Assembly (NCBI GenBank): GCA_023395395.1
Contig: JAEWZH010000018.1
Coordinates: 1-64,000 of the forward strand
DNA: 64,000 nucleotides
From: Bacteroidota bacterium
GTDB taxonomy: Bacteria > Bacteroidota > Bacteroidia > Bacteroidales > Porphyromonadaceae
Direction: 5' to 3'
The translations under genes were made by a program, and so were the position numbers. Below the pieces are notes generated by a model. That model saw only the letters and a list, made by a program, of their open reading frames with translations, ran no database searches and was not told the DNA's origin. Below are positions 8,129 to 16,873 of this stretch, piece after piece; the first letter of the stretch is position 1, and the number at the start of each line of letters is the position of its first letter.

Positions 8129-9832
8129 ATGATATTTCAAACTCAATTTGCTCGGAAGCTTTTCGCTTGGACACTTCTCGTTTTGTCGCTTTTTGCGATA
8201 TCTTTGGTGGTAGTTCAGCAGAAGTATGAAAACAAAGCTCGTTTCGAGGCACTTACCTCAAAACTTAATGCCTACAATGAGGTTATTGAGAGTGCCTTTG
8301 TAAATGGGAGATTGGAGACATTACTCAACGACGTCCCAGATAACTTGCGTGTCACGATCATTAATGGAGAGGGTAAAGTGCTTGTGGACACAGAGGCTGA
8401 GAATGTAGATAAACTTGAGAAACACGACAATCGTCCCGAGCTACACCAAGCAAGATTTCATGAGTATGGTTCGCATATACGCAAATCCACCACTGTGGGT
8501 CACAAATTGCTCTACTACGCCACCTTCTACAATGACCATTATATTCGCACCGCGCTTCCATTCAACACGGAGCTTAAGGGGGCACTTACGGCTCGTAATT
8601 ATTACGTATATGTTGCTGTATTCTTTTTTGTCGTCATGGTTATACTTGTCTATCTACTGACCCAAAGGTACGATAGGATGATGATCCGACTAAAGAACCT
8701 AACTAAAGAGATTGCCAATAATGATTCTCAGATCGACTTTAAAATGACTTATAAAGAGTTGGACGAAGTCTCTAACGAATTACTTAAAATACTGGCACAG
8801 AAGGAAGAGGGGAGAAAAAAGATTGAGGAAGCCCAAAATCGCCTGATTGAGCATTTTAAACTTTCTAATATTGGCATTGCACTATTTGACAAACAGCGTA
8901 AAGCTCAGTTTGCCAATGCGCACTTCATACAGTATGCCAATATGCTTGCCAACACCCCTATTATAGATGCAAGTGAGATCATCAATATCCCATTGCTTGA
9001 GCCAATAAGGCACTTTCTAATACAGGAGAAAGAGCAGCATAGTATGAGGCTTACAGTCAGTCGTAGTAATAAGATATACGAGGTCAATGCTCTAAAGAGT
9101 GGAGAGGGTAGCTATGAGATAACCATTGAGGATGTCACTAAGCAAGAAAAAAATAGGCTTCTCAAACAGGAGATGACCAGTAATATCACGCATGAGATTC
9201 GCACACCACTCACATCTATTAGAGGCTATCTTGAGACACTCAACTTTATGGAGTTATCTGAGGAGAAGAAGAAGGAATTCATCGAGAAGGCGTATGGTCA
9301 AGCCCTTCGACTAAGTGAAATGATGACCGATATTTCTCTCCTCACTAAACTTGATGAGGAAAGTCGCCCATTTGAGTTTACCTCTGTGAATCTGCATCAA
9401 GTTGCTGAAGAAGTTCGTATCTCCTATCTCACAAAGATTACCGAAGCAGGTAATACATTTGTCAATAATCTGCCGCAGAATCTTGAAATCCGAGGAAATC
9501 AGTCGTTGTTATTCTCGATAATCCAAAACTTGGTCGAAAATTCTCTTCGCTATGCTGGAACAAAGGTAGAGATGGTACTTACCTGCTATCACCAAGACGA
9601 CAATCATCTATTCTTCTCATATTACGATACTGGAAAGGGGGTGCAGGAGAACCAGTTGAATAGACTCTTTGAGCGTTTCTATAGAATAGAAGAGGGGCGC
9701 ACTCGAGAGACTGGAGGAACAGGTCTTGGACTAAGTATCGTAAAGAATGCTATCCTGGTACATGGTGGTCAAGTGCAGGCTCGTCTTCACCAATCTGGTG
9801 GATTAGAGATACTTTTCAACCTACATAAATAG
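8129..9832 (+). CDS. phoR: Membrane sensor histidine kinase, PhoR-like
   Basis: Partner kinase of the preceding regulator, 567 residues. Membrane segments at about 11-30 and 159-178 enclose a periplasmic domain of ~125 residues; a PAS-like region follows (about 240-335). The phospho-acceptor is His355 in SNITHEIRTPLTS, with the N-box QNLVENSLRYA (Asn471) and G-boxes DTGKGV and GGTGLGLSIV. Many PhoR proteins have a smaller periplasmic part, so a different or additional input signal is possible. It is the last gene of the pst-pho operon and ends before a strong terminator. Confidence 0.87.
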   Translation: MIFQTQFARKLFAWTLLVLSLFAISLVVVQQKYENKARFEALTSKLNAYNEVIESAFVNGRLETLLNDVPDNLRVTIINGEGKVLVDTEAENVDKLEKHDNRPELHQARFHEYGSHIRKSTTVGHKLLYYATFYNDHYIRTALPFNTELKGALTARNYYVYVAVFFFVVMVILVYLLTQRYDRMMIRLKNLTKEIANNDSQIDFKMTYKELDEVSNELLKILAQKEEGRKKIEEAQNRLIEHFKLSNIGIALFDKQRKAQFANAHFIQYANMLANTPIIDASEIINIPLLEPIRHFLIQEKEQHSMRLTVSRSNKIYEVNALKSGEGSYEITIEDVTKQEKNRLLKQEMTSNITHEIRTPLTSIRGYLETLNFMELSEEKKKEFIEKAYGQALRLSEMMTDISLLTKLDEESRPFEFTSVNLHQVAEEVRISYLTKITEAGNTFVNNLPQNLEIRGNQSLLFSIIQNLVENSLRYAGTKVEMVLTCYHQDDNHLFFSYYDTGKGVQENQLNRLFERFYRIEEGRTRETGGTGLGLSIVKNAILVHGGQVQARLHQSGGLEILFNLHK

Positions 9833-9858
9833 TAGTAATATACCTTTGTGGTAGGCAA

Positions 9859-9898
9859 CGGAGGGATAGGTCCCAAGTCCTATCTCTTCGTTTTTTTT
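9859..9898 (+). terminator. Terminator of the pst-pho operon
   Basis: Arms 9859-9870 and 9879-9890 form a 12-bp stem (GGATAGG against CCTATCT at its core, with two G-T pairs) followed by eight T residues. Confidence 0.88.
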
Positions 9899-9952
9899 GC
9901 ATTATTCCAATAGATCAACCAGATGATTATGCACTAGAGTATAAATTGTATG

Positions 9953-9960
9953 TATCTTTG
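9953..9960 (+). promoter_or_regulatory. -7 element for the patatin-like gene
   Basis: TATCTTTG matches TAnnTTTG and lies 24 bases before the ATG at 9985. No good -33 element is visible at the right distance. Confidence 0.55.
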
Positions 9961-9984
9961 TCCAAACAAGTTCAGATTGATTTT

Positions 9985-10776
9985 ATGGATAAGAAATATA
10001 GTATTGGATACGCACTCTGTGGAGGTGGAGCAAAAGGATTTGCGCATCTAGGAGCATTGAAAGCTCTTGAGGAGCGTAAGATATTGCCGGAAATCATAGC
10101 AGGAACTAGCGCTGGGGCTCTCGCTGGTGTGTTGTATGCCGATGGATTTGCTCCTGAGGAGATTGCAGACCTTTTTAGGGGACACAAGATGAAAGACTTT
10201 GCTGGAATTAGTTTGTTTTCAGGAGGATTCCTTAAACCTACAGGTGTCGCAAAAATGCTTCGCGATAATCTTCACGCACGGAGATTTGAAGAGCTCAAGA
10301 TTCCTTTTAGAGCAATTGCTACTGATTGGGAAACTGCCCAAGTCAAAGTCTTTAGTGAGGGAGATGATTTAGTAGAAGCCGTCATTGCCTCTTGTAGCGT
10401 GCCAATGGTCTTCGAACCCATAGAAATCCATGGTGTGCAATATGTCGATGGTGGGGTCTTAAAAAACTTTCCTGTCTCTGTTATCAGGGAGGAGACCGGC
10501 TGTGTGATAGGAATTAATCTCATGAAGCTACAAGAGTTTACAAGAGCTAAGAGTATCAAAGACTCCGCTTTTAGATACTATGATATTATTTCTAAACTCA
10601 ATGTATATGAAGATGTTAGGCACACCGACATACTCATAGATATGGATGGGCTCCACAATTACTCGATGTTTGATCTCAAATCTATAGATTCGATTATGGA
10701 ACTAGGTTACAGAAGGGCGACGGAGGTTTTAGACTCCGACGAAACGAAGCGTAAACTACCAGAATATATGATATAG
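9985..10776 (+). CDS. Patatin-like phospholipase
   Basis: Predicted Ser-Asp dyad lipid acyl hydrolase, 263 residues. The glycine-rich oxyanion motif CGGGAKGFAHLG is followed by the nucleophile elbow GTSAG, and the catalytic Asp lies in DGG (YVDGGVLKNFP). The ATG at 9985 is preferred over an upstream in-frame one at 9946, because the -7 element (9953-9960) lies between them and the conserved domain begins immediately after 9985. No signal peptide or membrane segment is visible, so a cytoplasmic or membrane-peripheral enzyme is likely. It stands alone between the pst-pho terminator and the ribosomal operon. The substrate is unknown. Confidence 0.88.
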   Translation: MDKKYSIGYALCGGGAKGFAHLGALKALEERKILPEIIAGTSAGALAGVLYADGFAPEEIADLFRGHKMKDFAGISLFSGGFLKPTGVAKMLRDNLHARRFEELKIPFRAIATDWETAQVKVFSEGDDLVEAVIASCSVPMVFEPIEIHGVQYVDGGVLKNFPVSVIREETGCVIGINLMKLQEFTRAKSIKDSAFRYYDIISKLNVYEDVRHTDILIDMDGLHNYSMFDLKSIDSIMELGYRRATEVLDSDETKRKLPEYMI

Positions 10777-10875
10777 ATTGTGCCAGATATAATTGGAGCT
10801 GAGTTGATGTATAGCTGGGGGTGATGTATTCGACTTGAAGCTAGAGTGTCTCTTTAAAAATAATTGCGTAAATCC

Positions 10876-10906
10876 TTGATATTTAGATAGGATTTTATTA
10901 CCTTTG
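10876..10906 (+). promoter_or_regulatory. Promoter of rpsF-rpsR-rplI
   Basis: TTG at 10876-10878, then 20 bp, then TACCTTTG at 10899-10906: a good match to the Bacteroidetes housekeeping promoter. Confidence 0.8.
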
Positions 10907-10941
10907 CGGTCGCATTTGTGTTTTACTAATAATTATACAAT

Positions 10942-11328
10942 ATGATGAACAATTACGAAACCGTTTTCATTTTGACTCCCGATTTGTCTGCAGAGCAGAC
11001 AAAGGAAACGGTAGATAAGTTCATTAGCATGATCACTGACAATGGTGGCGAGCTAGTGAATCGTGAGGAGTGGGGTATGCGCAAACTCGCTTATCCTATC
11101 CAAGCTAAGTCTACTGGTTACTACGTGTTTGTGGAGTTTAAGAGTGAGCCATCATTTATCGCAACGCTAGAGGTAAACTACCGTCGTGATGATAAAGTGA
11201 TGCGCTTCCTAACTTTCCGTCAGGACAAGTTTGCGCACGAGTATGCAGAGAAACGCCGTCGCAATCGCAAGGAGGTAAAGGCTACCCCAGAGGCAGCGGA
11301 TACTACGACTGAGGAGGAGAACAACTAA
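10942..11328 (+). CDS. rpsF: 30S ribosomal protein S6
   Basis: bS6 binds the 30S platform as a pair with bS18. The 128-residue protein begins [14 protein letters not shown] and carries the family's [11 protein letters not shown] segment; an acidic tail ([16 protein letters not shown]) extends it. A second ATG directly follows the first, so the start may be one codon later. It is first in an rpsF-rpsR-rplI operon. In the Flavobacterium ribosome bS6, bS18 and bS21 sequester the anti-Shine-Dalgarno sequence, so this pair is relevant to the weak Shine-Dalgarno usage seen here. Confidence 0.95.
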   Translation: MMNNYETVFILTPDLSAEQTKETVDKFISMITDNGGELVNREEWGMRKLAYPIQAKSTGYYVFVEFKSEPSFIATLEVNYRRDDKVMRFLTFRQDKFAHEYAEKRRRNRKEVKATPEAADTTTEEENN

Positions 11329-11348
11329 AGTAGACGAAAGGAAAAATT

Positions 11349-11633
11349 ATGGCAAAGAAAGGCAAAGGAAAGTCTGAAGTGCGTTATCTAACGCAGCTGT
11401 CGATGGATCGCAATCGTAAGAAGTATTGCCGCTTCAAGAAGGCAGGTATCACTTATGTAGACTACAAGGATCCAGAGTTTCTCAAGAAATTTCTCAATGA
11501 ACAGGGTAAGATTTACCCACGTCGTCTCACCGGGAATTCGCTGAAGATGCAGCGCCGTGTGGCACAAGCAGTAAAGCGTGCGCGCCACCTTGCACTGCTC
11601 CCATACGTAACCGACATGATGGGTGTTAATTAA
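11349..11633 (+). CDS. rpsR: 30S ribosomal protein S18
   Basis: bS18, partner of bS6 on the 30S platform. The 94-residue basic protein contains [18 protein letters not shown] and the RNA-binding segment [30 protein letters not shown], both diagnostic for S18. It lies 20 bases after rpsF and 28 before rplI in the usual order. Nothing unusual in length or sequence. Confidence 0.96.
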   Translation: MAKKGKGKSEVRYLTQLSMDRNRKKYCRFKKAGITYVDYKDPEFLKKFLNEQGKIYPRRLTGNSLKMQRRVAQAVKRARHLALLPYVTDMMGVN

Positions 11634-11661
11634 TTAAGAATAAATTAAGAGGAGACAGAAT

Positions 11662-12186
11662 ATGAAGATTATTTTGAAAGAAGATATGCCAAATCTTGGC
11701 TTCAAGGGCGAGATTGTCGATGTGAAGCCAGGCTATGGTAGAAACTTTCTAATCCCACAAGGAAAAGCTGTTATTGCTTCTGAGTCAGCAATTAAGGTAC
11801 TTCAAGAAAATCAGCGTCAGCAATCTCGTAAGCTCCAAGCTGAGCTTGAGAAGGCACGGAAGTATGCAGAAAAAATTGAGGGTGTTAAGTTGACTTTCGA
11901 GGTAAAGACCAGTAATGTAGGTCGTATCTATGGCTCAGTAAATAGCTCAATGGTGGCTGACAAGCTAGAGGAGCTCGGGTTTACTGACATCAATCGCAAG
12001 ATGCTCGTGGTTCCTGGAATAAAAGAAGTAGGAGAGTATGTTGCTAAGGTGCGCCTTCACAAAGAGGTAACTGTAGACATCCCCCTAACCGTTGTTTCAG
12101 ACGAGCCTATTGTAAAGGCAGCTTCAGTAGAGCAGACTCCTGCTCCTGCTGCGGAAGAAGCTGATAAGGAGGTTACTGAGGAGTAA
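11662..12186 (+). CDS. rplI: 50S ribosomal protein L9
   Basis: bL9, an elongated 50S protein. The N-terminal domain reads MKIILKEDMPNLGFKGEIVDVKPGYGRNFLIPQGKA, the long connecting helix follows (residues ~45-75), and the C-terminal domain ends near residue 148. A further ~25-residue Ala/Glu-rich tail makes it 174 residues against about 149 in Escherichia coli. An AGGAG sequence lies 9 bases before the ATG, one of few clear Shine-Dalgarno-like sites in this window. It is last in the operon and followed by a strong terminator. Confidence 0.95.
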   Translation: MKIILKEDMPNLGFKGEIVDVKPGYGRNFLIPQGKAVIASESAIKVLQENQRQQSRKLQAELEKARKYAEKIEGVKLTFEVKTSNVGRIYGSVNSSMVADKLEELGFTDINRKMLVVPGIKEVGEYVAKVRLHKEVTVDIPLTVVSDEPIVKAASVEQTPAPAAEEADKEVTEE

Positions 12187-12245
12187 TTTGGATTGCTATT
12201 AGCAAGACTGAGTGTACAGAGCGCTAGCTCTCTTATACATATCCT

Positions 12246-12273
12246 GCCCCGCACACTTGGTGCGGGGCTTTTG
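12246..12273 (+). terminator. Terminator after rplI
   Basis: GCCCCGCAC (12246-12254) and GTGCGGGGC (12260-12268) form a perfect 9-bp GC-rich stem with a 5-base loop, followed by four T residues. Confidence 0.9.
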
Positions 12274-12333
12274 CGCATCAAACATTTTGCCCTATTTCTA
12301 TGTTTAACTAGTAGATTGCCAAGTCCAACAGAC

Positions 12334-12364
12334 TTGAAATTATCTGTAATAATGAGTAAATTTG
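12334..12364 (+). promoter_or_regulatory. Promoter of rpoD
   Basis: TTG at 12334-12336, 20 bp, then TAAATTTG at 12357-12364, 29 bases before the start codon. Confidence 0.75.
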
Positions 12365-12393
12365 CCCACTTTAGAGAGGCGTGAAGAGATAGC

Positions 12394-13266
12394 ATGAGAC
12401 AATTAAAAATAGAAAAGTCGATCACTAGCAGGGACGACGCTGTGATGAATCGCTACATGAAAGAGGTGGCGAAGGAGGAAATGATTACTCCAGAACAAGA
12501 GGCAGAATTAGCGATGCAGATACAGAGAAACGATGAAAATTCTGCAGCTGCTGTTGATAAACTAGTGCGTGCCAATCTTCGCTTTGTGATCAGTGTGGCA
12601 AAGCAATATCAGGATCTCGGATTGCCTCTTATAGACCTCATAAACGAGGGGAATCTCGGTATGATACGTGCAGCACAAGGATTTGATGGCTCAAGGGGCT
12701 TTAAGTTCATCACCTATGCTGTATGGTGGATTCGTCAGAGCATCCTCAAAGCTCTTGGTGATCAAGGACGAATTGTGCGCCTTCCCCAAAATCAAGTTGG
12801 CAATGTGACTAAACTCAAGGCTGCTCGAGACAGGTTTGAACAACTCAATCAGCGTCTCCCATCTCCAGAGGAGCTTGCAGATGAGCTAGACATGGAGGTA
12901 GACAAGGTCATCGACATTATTCAAATTGACAAGGGAGAAGTGTCAGTTGATAAGACTTTTGACGACGGTGAGTCCAATACACTACTGGATGTGCTTCAGG
13001 ATGAAGATGCTCGAGATGTCGATGGGGGGCTTATCGACGAAAGCCTAGTTAATGAGATTAGAGGTGCTATGCAGTGCCTTTCAGAACGCGAACAGTTTGT
13101 GCTCATCCATACCTATGGATTAGGCGGAGAGCAAGAGATGAGCCTTGACGAGATTGGTACGGCTGTAGGGCTTAGTCGCGAACGTGTGCGCCAGATACGT
13201 GAGAAAGCAATTAGACAGCTCAGAAAGAATGCTGATGAAACACAATTACGTAGCTATCTAGGATGA
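12394..13266 (+). CDS. rpoD: Primary RNA polymerase sigma factor (short Bacteroidetes type)
   Basis: The housekeeping sigma factor that recognises the TTTG/TAnnTTTG promoters noted throughout. At 290 residues it has the compact form typical of Bacteroidetes, lacking the long region 1.1 and non-conserved insert of proteobacterial RpoD. Visible are region 1.2 (MNRYMKEVAKEEMITPEQE), region 2 (NLRFVISVAKQYQ, then GFKFITYAVWWIRQSI) and the region 4 helix-turn-helix (MSLDEIGTAVGLSRERVRQI). It is monocistronic, between two terminators, downstream of the S6-S18-L9 operon. Confidence 0.95.
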   Translation: MRQLKIEKSITSRDDAVMNRYMKEVAKEEMITPEQEAELAMQIQRNDENSAAAVDKLVRANLRFVISVAKQYQDLGLPLIDLINEGNLGMIRAAQGFDGSRGFKFITYAVWWIRQSILKALGDQGRIVRLPQNQVGNVTKLKAARDRFEQLNQRLPSPEELADELDMEVDKVIDIIQIDKGEVSVDKTFDDGESNTLLDVLQDEDARDVDGGLIDESLVNEIRGAMQCLSEREQFVLIHTYGLGGEQEMSLDEIGTAVGLSRERVRQIREKAIRQLRKNADETQLRSYLG

Positions 13267-13291
13267 CTATGTAATTGTAACTACGATATTT

Positions 13292-13330
13292 GGGGAATAG
13301 CGCTATAGGGCGCTATTCCCTTTATTTTTT
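13292..13330 (+). terminator. Terminator after rpoD
   Basis: GGGAATAGCGC (13293-13303) pairs with GCGCTATTCCC (13310-13320), followed by TTTATTTTTT. Confidence 0.9.
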
Positions 13331-13331
13331 G

Positions 13332-13339
13332 TACCTTTA
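13332..13339 (+). promoter_or_regulatory. Putative -7 element for nadBCA
   Basis: TACCTTTA, one mismatch from TAnnTTTG, 25 bases before the nadB start and directly behind the rpoD terminator. No -33 match. Confidence 0.45.
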
Positions 13340-13363
13340 GCAGACCAAGAGAATAGTGCAATT

Positions 13364-14962
13364 ATGAAGACATACGAATACGATTATATTGTGGTAGGTG
13401 GAGGGTTATCTGGTATCAATACCTCCTACTATCTGTCCAAACTTGGGAGAGTAGCATTGCTGTCTTTGGCAACGCTTGAGGATAGTAATTCTTACTTTGC
13501 TCAGGGGGGTATGGCTGCGGTTACTAATCCTAGCGATAGTCCTGAAAAACATCTTCAAGATACTTTGGTAGCGGGAGCTGGTTTGTGTGATTTAGAAGCC
13601 GTCCGAGTACTTACCGAGGATGCCCCGAAGCGAGTGGACGAACTAATCGCATTGGGGATGCAGTTTGATACAAAAAATGGTGAACTAGAGCTGGGGCTAG
13701 AAGGTGGGCATCACCAACATCGTATCCTTCATGCAGGAGGAGATGCAACGGGCAAACAGATTACTAGCTTTATGATTAATGAGCTAGCTAAGGAGAAAAA
13801 TGTGGACATTTTTGAGGGGCACGCACTGCTCGAACTGATTGTCAGCGACAATCATTGCTATGGAATTTGGGTAGTGAATATTAAAGATGCTACAATAGAG
13901 GCTTTTTATGCTAAATCTGTGGTAATTGCGACCGGTGGAGCTGCAGCTCTTTACAGACCTACGACGAATCCTCCCTCTGCTCTGGGCGATGGTCTTTCTA
14001 TTGCCTATCAAGCAGGTGCGATAGTCAGAGATATGGAATTTATCCAATTTCACCCTACCGCATTGCATGCCAAGGGAGCTCCTACTTTTTTGATTAGTGA
14101 GGCGGTCAGAGGAGAGGGGGCATATCTGCTTAATCCTGATGGAGAGAGGTTTATGGTAGGGCGTCACCCTATGGCGGAGTTGGCTCCAAGGGATATTGTC
14201 GCTCGAGAGATATACAGTGAGATGCAAAAATACGATACTGATTCAATGACGCTTTCACTTAAGCATCTTGATCCCGATGTGATTCGTGAACGCTTCCCAA
14301 GTATCACATCAGAGCTCTCGAACTTTGGTTTCGACCTTACTCAGGAGATACCCATTGCCCCAGCAGCCCACTATACAGTTGGAGGTCTATTAGTAGACAT
14401 CAATGGACGCACATCTATTGAGGGCTTATACGCAGTCGGAGAGGTAGCTTCTACTGGTGTGATGGGAGCCAATAGATTGGCGAGTAATTCTCTTGTGGAA
14501 TGCGTGGTTTTTGCCAAGAAAATTGTGGCACATATTCAGGACTGCAATCGCCCTATATTACCGCAGAAAGATAGAATACTCCTCTCCAGTAACATGAAAT
14601 TTGATTTTACATTTAACGATCAAGATTGGATGGAAGAGCATGGTAATAAGCTGATGAAGCGGCTAGGAAAGCTCTTAATGAAGCGTGCAGGAATAGTGCG
14701 TAGTGCCAAGAAGCTCAATAAAGCGCTACTTGAGATTACTGATACCATGCAACAGCTAGAGGAATTAAATAATATTAGTTTTGCAGCTCGCCAGGTCTAC
14801 AACAGATACCTAGTGGGGAGCTTAATCGTCCTGTCTGCTCATAGTCGTGAAGAAAGTAGAGGAGGTCACTATCGGAAGGATTATCCGGAGACTCTTCCAG
14901 CAAAGCAAGCTTATCATACATTAATAAAGGATAATCATATTAGTAAAATAAAGCATGGGTAG
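13364..14962 (+). CDS. nadB: L-aspartate oxidase
   Basis: First step of de novo NAD synthesis: oxidises L-aspartate to iminoaspartate with FAD; in anaerobes fumarate can be the acceptor. The 532-residue protein has the FAD-binding GGGLSG (12-17), the YFAQGGMAAV flavin loop, the HHQHRILHAGGDATG active-site segment, and the second FAD motif LYAVGEVASTGVMGANRLASNSL. Length is normal for NadB. It overlaps nadC by 8 bases, and nadA follows, giving the complete quinolinate pathway in one operon. The downstream frd complex could regenerate its acceptor, but that is inference. Confidence 0.95.
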   Translation: MKTYEYDYIVVGGGLSGINTSYYLSKLGRVALLSLATLEDSNSYFAQGGMAAVTNPSDSPEKHLQDTLVAGAGLCDLEAVRVLTEDAPKRVDELIALGMQFDTKNGELELGLEGGHHQHRILHAGGDATGKQITSFMINELAKEKNVDIFEGHALLELIVSDNHCYGIWVVNIKDATIEAFYAKSVVIATGGAAALYRPTTNPPSALGDGLSIAYQAGAIVRDMEFIQFHPTALHAKGAPTFLISEAVRGEGAYLLNPDGERFMVGRHPMAELAPRDIVAREIYSEMQKYDTDSMTLSLKHLDPDVIRERFPSITSELSNFGFDLTQEIPIAPAAHYTVGGLLVDINGRTSIEGLYAVGEVASTGVMGANRLASNSLVECVVFAKKIVAHIQDCNRPILPQKDRILLSSNMKFDFTFNDQDWMEEHGNKLMKRLGKLLMKRAGIVRSAKKLNKALLEITDTMQQLEELNNISFAARQVYNRYLVGSLIVLSAHSREESRGGHYRKDYPETLPAKQAYHTLIKDNHISKIKHG

Positions 14963-15806
14963 TAGGATATTAAGAGAGGAGCTTCTTGATAAGCTTATTG
15001 AGATAGCCATTGAGGAGGATGTCGCTTCTGGCGACTTGGCAACAGATGCAATCATTGGAGGAGATGGTGTATCGCAAGCTATTATCACAGCCAAGGCTGA
15101 TGGCGTGATTTCGGGTATTGGAGTAGCTCGGAAAGTTTTTGCACGTGTTGCTAGTGGAGACTATTCTTTTGACGCCTATTTAAATGATGGTGATTTTGTG
15201 AAAAAGGGAGATAAGATACTCGAAATAAAAGGTCGATATAACGATTTACTTATTGCTGAGAGATTAATGCTCAACTTCTTACAAAGGATGTCGGGTATTG
15301 CAACTGCAACCCATCTGCTTGTTTCGCTGATAAAGGGGACAAAAGCAGTGGTTCTGGATACCCGTAAAACAGCCCCAGGTCATAGGGTAACAGATAAGTT
15401 GGCAGTACGTCATGGAGGAGGAGCTAACCACCGAATGGGGCTTTATGACATGGCCATGATCAAGGACAATCACATTAAAGCTGCAGGGGGTATTACTAAT
15501 GCAATTAAGCAGGTAAGATCAGTAAGTCCACTTTCTGTCAAGATAGAAGTCGAGGCCACCAACCTAAAGGAGGTTGAGGAAGCCTTGGCAGGTGGTGCCG
15601 ACATCATCATGCTGGATAATATGACCACAGAGGCAATGAAAGAGGCAATCACAATTATCGCAGGGCGATCAAAAACAGAGGCATCTGGTAATATCACTGC
15701 AGAGCGTATTAGAGAAGTGGCAGAGACGGGAGTGGACTATATCAGTGTAGGAGCTTTGACCCATAGTGTAAAGGCATTAGATATGAGTATGAACTTTAAG
15801 ATTTAA
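14955..15806 (+). CDS. nadC: Nicotinate-nucleotide pyrophosphorylase (quinolinate phosphoribosyltransferase)
   Basis: Converts quinolinate and PRPP to nicotinate mononucleotide. The 283-residue protein carries the family motifs LMLNFLQRMSGIAT, DTRKTAPGHR and RHGGGANHRMGLYDMAMIKDNH, which bind substrate and PRPP, and ends with the barrel motif GVDYISVGALTHS. It overlaps nadB by 8 bases, and its last base is the first base of nadA, so all three are translated as one unit. Confidence 0.96.
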   Translation: MGSRILREELLDKLIEIAIEEDVASGDLATDAIIGGDGVSQAIITAKADGVISGIGVARKVFARVASGDYSFDAYLNDGDFVKKGDKILEIKGRYNDLLIAERLMLNFLQRMSGIATATHLLVSLIKGTKAVVLDTRKTAPGHRVTDKLAVRHGGGANHRMGLYDMAMIKDNHIKAAGGITNAIKQVRSVSPLSVKIEVEATNLKEVEEALAGGADIIMLDNMTTEAMKEAITIIAGRSKTEASGNITAERIREVAETGVDYISVGALTHSVKALDMSMNFKI

Positions 15807-16732
15807 TGTCTATGAAACGGCTTATTGAAGAGATTAAAAGGCTGAAGAAGGAGAAGAATGCTGTTATTTTAGGACACTACTATGTACGCCCTGAGGTACA
15901 AGCTATAGCTGATTACTTAGGGGACTCTCTCGGGCTTTCTCGGATTGCGGGTGAAACGGATGCAGATATCATTGTCTTTTGTGGCGTGGAGTTTATGGCT
16001 GAGACTGCTTCTATTATCTCTCCTAATAAAAAAGTGTTGATTCCTGTGCAGGGTGCAGGCTGTACTCTAGCAGAGTCAGTTACGGCAGCGGGTATTAATA
16101 CTTGGAAGGTAAAACATCCCGAGGGGATAGTTGTCAGCTATGTCAATACAACCGCAGAGGTCAAGGCTGTGACTGACTACTGTGTGACATCTGCCAACGC
16201 ACTAAAGATTGTTCAACAATTACCCGAGAATAGACCTATTCTATTTGGTCCAGATAAGAATCTCGGTCAGTATGTCAATCTTGTGACAGGGAGAAATATG
16301 GATTTATGGCAGGGTGATTGTTACGTGCATAGGCACATAACTTCTGAAGTAGTATTCTATTTCTTAGAACAGTATCCAGAGGCTGAGTTGCTTTTGCATC
16401 CGGAGGCAGTGTCATGCGGTGATAAAGAGGTGCTTAATCATGATAGGGTCATTGTAGGCTCTACCACTACTATCATGACACGTCCAGCCGAGAGCCACCG
16501 ACAGCAGTTTCTTATTGCCACGGAGCCAGAAACACTTGCTGAATTGACGCGTAAATATCCATCGCTAGAGTTCATAGCAGTAGTTCCAGATCGTACTTGC
16601 GAGTATATGAAACTTACAACGCTTGAGGATGTACGTGATGCTCTGCTTTTTGAGCGTCACGAAGTGAAGGTACCTAAGGATATTCGTGATAAGGCAATTT
16701 TATCAATTGACAGGATGCTAGCACTCTCATAA
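15806..16732 (+). CDS. nadA: Quinolinate synthase A (4Fe-4S)
   Basis: Condenses iminoaspartate with dihydroxyacetone phosphate to quinolinate using a 4Fe-4S cluster. Of 308 residues, the three expected cluster cysteines are visible as Cys86 (QGAGCTLAE), Cys172 (GDCYVH) and Cys265 (DRTCEYM). The N-terminal ILGHYYVRPEVQ motif is also typical. It is last of nadB-nadC-nadA. The oxygen-sensitive cluster suits an anaerobe. Confidence 0.96.
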   Translation: MSMKRLIEEIKRLKKEKNAVILGHYYVRPEVQAIADYLGDSLGLSRIAGETDADIIVFCGVEFMAETASIISPNKKVLIPVQGAGCTLAESVTAAGINTWKVKHPEGIVVSYVNTTAEVKAVTDYCVTSANALKIVQQLPENRPILFGPDKNLGQYVNLVTGRNMDLWQGDCYVHRHITSEVVFYFLEQYPEAELLLHPEAVSCGDKEVLNHDRVIVGSTTTIMTRPAESHRQQFLIATEPETLAELTRKYPSLEFIAVVPDRTCEYMKLTTLEDVRDALLFERHEVKVPKDIRDKAILSIDRMLALS

Positions 16733-16746
16733 ATTGACTCATAACC

Positions 16747-16778
16747 TTTGGGTGTCTCAAAAGAAAAGAGTAAATTTG
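16747..16778 (+). promoter_or_regulatory. Promoter of the glycogen gene cluster
   Basis: TTTG at 16747-16750, exactly 20 bp, then TAAATTTG at 16771-16778: a full consensus Bacteroidetes promoter. The 5' leader is about 90 bases. Confidence 0.85.
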
Positions 16779-16873
16779 GGCAAACATAGAGCACTTCCTC
16801 AAAAGTCGTGACTTCGAGGTACAACCCTATGATAATTTAGGCTAGAATGGGATATTAAGAAGGAGTTTTTCCA

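Noticed and set aside
9841..9898. A tiny independent transcript from TACCTTTG (9841-9848) ending at the terminator at 9859-9898
   Set aside because: No -33 element at the right distance, and the product would be only ~45 nt; the match can be chance in an AT-rich region.
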